Assembly: GCA_003457135.1 (NCBI GenBank)
Contig: DMSQ01000066.1
Span: 1 to 47,142 of the forward strand
DNA length: 47,142 nucleotides
Origin: Prolixibacteraceae bacterium
GTDB lineage: Bacteria; Bacteroidota; Bacteroidia; Bacteroidales; Prolixibacteraceae
Direction: 5' to 3'
The notes beneath the pieces are model-generated. The model did no database searches, had not been told where the DNA came from, and saw only the letters and a list, made by a program, of their open reading frames with translations. The translations under genes were made by a program, and so were the position numbers. Of this stretch, positions 43,740-47,142 are shown one piece after another (position 1 is the stretch's first letter; every line of letters starts with the position of its first letter).

Positions 43740-45076
43740 AGACACTCATTAAAAACGCAAGGATTATCACTGAAGGCAGGATTTTTAAAGGAGCCGTGCT
43801 GATTGACGGAGAGTTTATCTCCAAAGTATATACAGGTGAACCGGCCCCGGACGAAGTGCAAGGCGCGGTCCTAATTGAAGCCGGCGGCAAATACCTCATT
43901 CCGGGCGTGATTGACGATCAGGTTCATTTTCGCGAACCCGGGCTTACGCACAAAGGTGAGATTGCTACCGAATCGAGGGCTGCAGTGGCCGGGGGGGTAA
44001 CTTCGTTTATGGAAATGCCCAATACCAACCCGCAAGCCACGAGCCAGGAAATACTTGAACAGAAATATCAGCGTGCAGCCGAAGTTTCGGCTGCGAACTA
44101 CTCGTTTTACATGGGCGCCACCAACGATAATCTGGAGGAAGTGCTGAAAACAGATGGCTCCAGGGTTTGTGGGATTAAAATTTTTATGGGTTCCTCAACC
44201 GGAAACATGCTGGTTGACAACGAAGATGTCCTTTCCGAAATATTCCGAAATACCAAATTGCTGGTGGCCACACATTGTGAGGATGAACCAACCATCATCC
44301 GGAACACGGAACTCTACCGTGAAAAATACGGCGAATTCGTTCCGCTGTCGGCGCACCCCAAAATCCGGAGTGCCGAAGCATGTTTTAAATCATCGGCCAA
44401 AGCCGTTGAACTGGCCACTAAATTCGGAACCAGGTTGCATGTTTTGCACCTTTCGACCGCCGATGAAATGAAACTTTTCAGCGCCGGAAACGTGAAGGAT
44501 AAACATATTACCGCTGAAGTTTGCGTCCATCATTTGTGGTTCGACGAGCATGACTATATGACACTTGGAAACCGTATTAAATGGAACCCGTCAATCAAAT
44601 CGGCTGACGACAAGGCAGCCCTTTGGGAAGCTTTACGCGGCAATAAAATTGACGTGGTGGCCACCGACCATGCCCCGCACACCCTTCAGGAAAAAGAACA
44701 CTCCTATTTTAAAGCCCCATCGGGCGGGCCTTTGGTTCAGCATTCGCTGACGGCCATGCTCGAAATGAGCAAAAAAGGCTTGATTTCGGTGGAACGGGTA
44801 ATTGAAAAGATGTGCCATGCACCAGCTGACTTGTTCCGCATTGACCGTCGCGGCTACATTCGAGAAGGTTATTATGCTGATCTGGTGTTGGTTGATCCGG
44901 CCCATCATTGGGTAGTCACTCCTGAAAATATTCTGTACAAATGTGGCTGGTCGCCTTTCGAAGGGATGGAATTTTCGCATCAGGTCACCCGCACTTTTGT
45001 AAATGGAACGTTGATTTATGCAGAAGGGAATATTGTTTCAAGCAATATCGGAATGAGATTATCGTTTAATCGTTAG
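43736..45076 (+). CDS. pyrC: Dihydroorotase (Bacteroidota type)
   Basis: 446 residues. It interconverts carbamoyl-aspartate and dihydroorotate in pyrimidine synthesis. Amidohydrolase motifs are PGVIDDQVHFREPGLTHKG (60-64 region), GIKIFMGSSTGNML with K148, ATHCEDE with H180, LHVLHLSTADE with H238, and VATDHAPHT with catalytic D311. The usual HXH metal motif reads QXH here: Q62 replaces the first histidine while H64 is kept. I recall this as common in Bacteroidota dihydroorotases. The ATG overlaps the glycosyltransferase stop, giving a two-gene operon of functionally unrelated partners. The gene could also be named by its allantoinase-like superfamily, but the pyrimidine role fits best. Confidence 0.9.
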   Translation: MKTLIKNARIITEGRIFKGAVLIDGEFISKVYTGEPAPDEVQGAVLIEAGGKYLIPGVIDDQVHFREPGLTHKGEIATESRAAVAGGVTSFMEMPNTNPQATSQEILEQKYQRAAEVSAANYSFYMGATNDNLEEVLKTDGSRVCGIKIFMGSSTGNMLVDNEDVLSEIFRNTKLLVATHCEDEPTIIRNTELYREKYGEFVPLSAHPKIRSAEACFKSSAKAVELATKFGTRLHVLHLSTADEMKLFSAGNVKDKHITAEVCVHHLWFDEHDYMTLGNRIKWNPSIKSADDKAALWEALRGNKIDVVATDHAPHTLQEKEHSYFKAPSGGPLVQHSLTAMLEMSKKGLISVERVIEKMCHAPADLFRIDRRGYIREGYYADLVLVDPAHHWVVTPENILYKCGWSPFEGMEFSHQVTRTFVNGTLIYAEGNIVSSNIGMRLSFNR

Positions 45077-45150
45077 CAAACATCAGGGATTTATTTTTCA
45101 GTGAGAAATTAATTCCGGTTGAAAACGATAATCAAGAAGAAATCCACCCC

Positions 45151-46359
45151 ATGAATCCACTTACTGTGAAAAAAAATCAATTGTTTCAGCTCGTTATTTT
45201 ATTTCTTGTCTTCATTTCGTGCGAAAAGGATAATAACTCCGGTTTGTCGTTGGAAAAATTGAACGGCTACGCACAAAAAGGGCCTTTCTTAAATGGCACC
45301 TCAATTACAATTTCAGAATTATCGTCTGCATTGACGCCAACAGGGAAAAATTATCCTACTCAAATCCTGGATAACAGCGGTACTTTTGAGGTAAAAAATG
45401 TTGAACTGGCCACACAATTTGTACTGATGAAAGCTGATGGATTTTACTTCGATGAAGTTTCAAACAGTAATTCGAAAGCCCAGTTAACTTTATACACCCT
45501 GTCAGATTTAACAAACAGGGCAAGTTTAAATGTTAATTTATTGACGACTTTAGAAAAAGCGAGGGTCGAATACCTTTTGTCGAACGGAGCCACCTTTGAG
45601 GCAGCCAAAAAGCAGGCTCAGTCAGAAATCCTGAAAATATTCGAAATGGAAAAACCAACCACGACCGAATCGGAATCGCTCGACATTTCAAAGCCGGGTG
45701 ACGAAAATGCCATGTTGCTGGCTATTTCAGTAATCCTGCAAGGATATTCAGCGGTTTCTGATTTATCGGAATTTCTGGCGAATATCAATACCGATATCCG
45801 CACTGACGGAATTTTAAACAGCCAGACTTTGGGAAGCGCCTTAATCAACAATGCAAAAACCATTAAACCGGTTCAAATCAGGAAAAACCTGGAAGCCCGT
45901 TACGAAACAATTGGCCTCAAGGTAACTGTTCCGGATTTTGAAAAATACATCGCCCGGTTTATTTCCAATACTGATTTTGTGTTTACCAATCTGATTTCTT
46001 ACCCAATTTCAGGCAAAAGCGGATTGAATATTCTGGACAGGGCAAAAACAGAATATACATCGGGTACCTACTCGATGAACGCGGTTCTTGCGGAAGGTAC
46101 AAGTTTAAAAGTGAAGATCAATGGCCAAAATTGGTTATTTCCGGCTTTTCAGGACAATACCGGCTGGGAATTTTCTGATTGGAATGCTAACGATAAATCA
46201 AGAATATTCTCGTCAACCAGAACCGGTGAGATTGATTTTCAGATTCGTTTTGAGAGTATGATGGATTCAAACGCAATTAGTAAGACAAAGATATCCGTAT
46301 TCGAAAATGATGCGGTTACTCCTAGTTGGACCAAAGAGATAACCTTACTTAAACCGTAA
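45151..46359 (+). CDS. Large lipoprotein of a Bacteroidota-specific family
   Basis: 402 residues with a lipoprotein signal (LVILFLVFISC, C24). It begins with a beta-sandwich-like segment (GYAQKGPFLNGTSITISEL, DNSGTFEVKNVELATQFVLM, KADGFYFDEV) followed by a helical region (about 125-270; NLLTTLEKARVEYLLSNG, AISVILQGYSAVSDLSEFL) and a C-terminal strand-rich part. I recall similar proteins as conserved, uncharacterised surface lipoproteins in this phylum. It lies 75 bases after pyrC; whether they are co-transcribed is unclear. Function unknown. Confidence 0.75.
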   Translation: MNPLTVKKNQLFQLVILFLVFISCEKDNNSGLSLEKLNGYAQKGPFLNGTSITISELSSALTPTGKNYPTQILDNSGTFEVKNVELATQFVLMKADGFYFDEVSNSNSKAQLTLYTLSDLTNRASLNVNLLTTLEKARVEYLLSNGATFEAAKKQAQSEILKIFEMEKPTTTESESLDISKPGDENAMLLAISVILQGYSAVSDLSEFLANINTDIRTDGILNSQTLGSALINNAKTIKPVQIRKNLEARYETIGLKVTVPDFEKYIARFISNTDFVFTNLISYPISGKSGLNILDRAKTEYTSGTYSMNAVLAEGTSLKVKINGQNWLFPAFQDNTGWEFSDWNANDKSRIFSSTRTGEIDFQIRFESMMDSNAISKTKISVFENDAVTPSWTKEITLLKP

Positions 46360-46387
46360 ATATTAAGGCGCTTAAAAACATTAAACC

Positions 46388-46744
46388 TTAAATCAATTTA
46401 TTGGTTTCGGTATCAGGGAATACTAACCAGGGCTTGAATGTTTTGGCTTCTTCGAAATCCATCTGGGCATACGAAATAATAATGACCACATCGCCAACAG
46501 CAACTTTTCTGGCAGCCGGGCCATTCAAACAAATCACCCCTGAACCACGTTGACCTTTAATCACATAAGTTTCGATCCGTTCGCCGTTATTAATGTTTAC
46601 AACCTGAACTTTTTCGTTTTCAATTAAATTGGCAGCATCCATCAAATCCTGATCAATGGTAATACTTCCGACGTACTGAAGATTGGCTTCGGTAACAGTT
46701 ACTTTATGAATTTTTGATTTGCAAATTTCGATGATCATTTTCAT
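46388..46744 (-). CDS. panD: Aspartate 1-decarboxylase
   Basis: 118 residues. It makes beta-alanine from L-aspartate for pantothenate synthesis. It is a pyruvoyl enzyme that cleaves itself at Gly26-Ser27 (NLQYVGSITIDQDL); Ser27 becomes the pyruvoyl group. Other family landmarks are CKSKIHKVTVTEA, NGERIETYVIKG and RGSGVICLNGPAARKV. The length is slightly below the 126-residue E. coli enzyme. The start overlaps the panC stop by four bases (ATGA); an alternative ATG two codons later (MIIEICKSK) is equally compatible with the family. Confidence 0.95.
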   Translation of the reverse strand: MKMIIEICKSKIHKVTVTEANLQYVGSITIDQDLMDAANLIENEKVQVVNINNGERIETYVIKGQRGSGVICLNGPAARKVAVGDVVIIISYAQMDFEEAKTFKPWLVFPDTETNKLI

Positions 46745-47142
46745 TTTTTAAATTTCACATTGTCAATTAACCTAACTTTTCCGCAGTGAACAGCAATACA
46801 GCCAACTTTTTCGCTTGGTCCGTCCCAGCTTTTCACAGGCTGGAGTGTAACAGAATCAACAATTTCGAAGTACTCGGTGTTCAAATACTCATTTTCATTG
46901 ATTCGGTTTATCACCCATTTGCAAAGTTCTTGTACGGTGTAACCGTTGGTTTTGTTTAAGGCCTTAAATAGGGTGGCCGATATATGAACTGCGTTTTGTC
47001 TTTGTTCGGAACTCAGCAACATATTGCGCGAACTCATTGCTAATCCGTCCGGTTCACGTATGATCGGGCAGGGAATAATTTCAACCGGAAGTTTATATTT
47101 CCTCACCAGTTCATTGATAATAGCCAGTTGTTGAAAGTCTTT
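46741..47142 (-). CDS. panC: Pantothenate synthetase, C-terminal part
   Basis: The reading frame continues past the window edge, so only the last 133 or so residues are seen. It condenses pantoate with beta-alanine using ATP. Conserved blocks are KDFQQLAIINELVRKYKLP, PIIREPDGLAMSSRNMLLS (the ATP/pantoate site of the family) and YFEIVDSVTLQPV. It forms an operon with panD, which supplies its beta-alanine. Confidence 0.93.
   Translation of the reverse strand, partial: KDFQQLAIINELVRKYKLPVEIIPCPIIREPDGLAMSSRNMLLSSEQRQNAVHISATLFKALNKTNGYTVQELCKWVINRINENEYLNTEYFEIVDSVTLQPVKSWDGPSEKVGCIAVHCGKVRLIDNVKFKK

Noticed and set aside
1295..47142. Functional link between coaX and panC-panD as a single pantothenate locus
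   Set aside because: They are about 44 kb apart with many unrelated genes between them; occurrence at both ends of the window is probably coincidental.

Overview
The window is a chromosomal segment of a Gram-negative member of the Bacteroidota, probably an environmental Bacteroidales/Marinilabiliales-type organism. Evidence: candidate promoters of the TTTG...TAnnTTTG kind, an outer-membrane receptor with a carboxypeptidase-regulatory-like N-terminus, a PocR-domain sensor kinase, Tat-exported Gfo/Idh/MocA oxidoreductases, a dihydroorotase with the Bacteroidota-style DDQVHF motif, many SPII lipoproteins and AT-rich spacers. I see no rRNA, tRNA, CRISPR array, IS transposase or phage gene.

Layout. 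1-9.6 kb holds housekeeping and accessory genes: the end of a possible glycoside hydrolase, a receiver domain with a C-terminal membrane anchor, coaX, a PocR/PAS/GAF histidine kinase, a secreted GATase-like protein, glycerate kinase, an FMN-binding protein with a porin-like protein, and an rlmF that has lost its N-terminal third at a sharp junction. 10-10.7 kb is a lone lipoprotein barrel.

10.9-27.1 kb is the centrepiece: seven genes on the minus strand that read as one export module. In transcription order they are an ABC ATPase, an ABC-2 permease fused to an M1-peptidase-like domain without HEXXH, a TolC-type outer-membrane factor, a periplasmic adaptor lipoprotein, an RND pump, a second RND pump fused through extra membrane helices to a complete ABC ATPase, and an ABC-2 permease. 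The two ABC ATPase domains are clear paralogues. Four of the spacers carry inverted repeats, each of a different kind.

27.3-28 kb is a PIN-domain toxin-antitoxin pair. 28.1-34.5 kb has an LtaS-type sulfatase-fold membrane enzyme and two paralogous Gfo/Idh/MocA oxidoreductases separated by a DUF1016/PDDEXK nuclease gene with three near-perfect in-frame palindromes. 34.8-36.5 kb is a peroxide-defence pair (peroxiredoxin, OsmC) followed by an acetate transporter. 36.6-42.8 kb has a TonB-dependent-type receptor, a small lipoprotein and a beta-propeller/phosphoesterase fusion. 43-47.1 kb has a dolichol-phosphate-mannose-type glycosyltransferase overlapping dihydroorotase, a large lipoprotein, and panD overlapping panC (cut by the window end). 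Pantothenate/CoA genes therefore occur near both ends (coaX, panC-panD).
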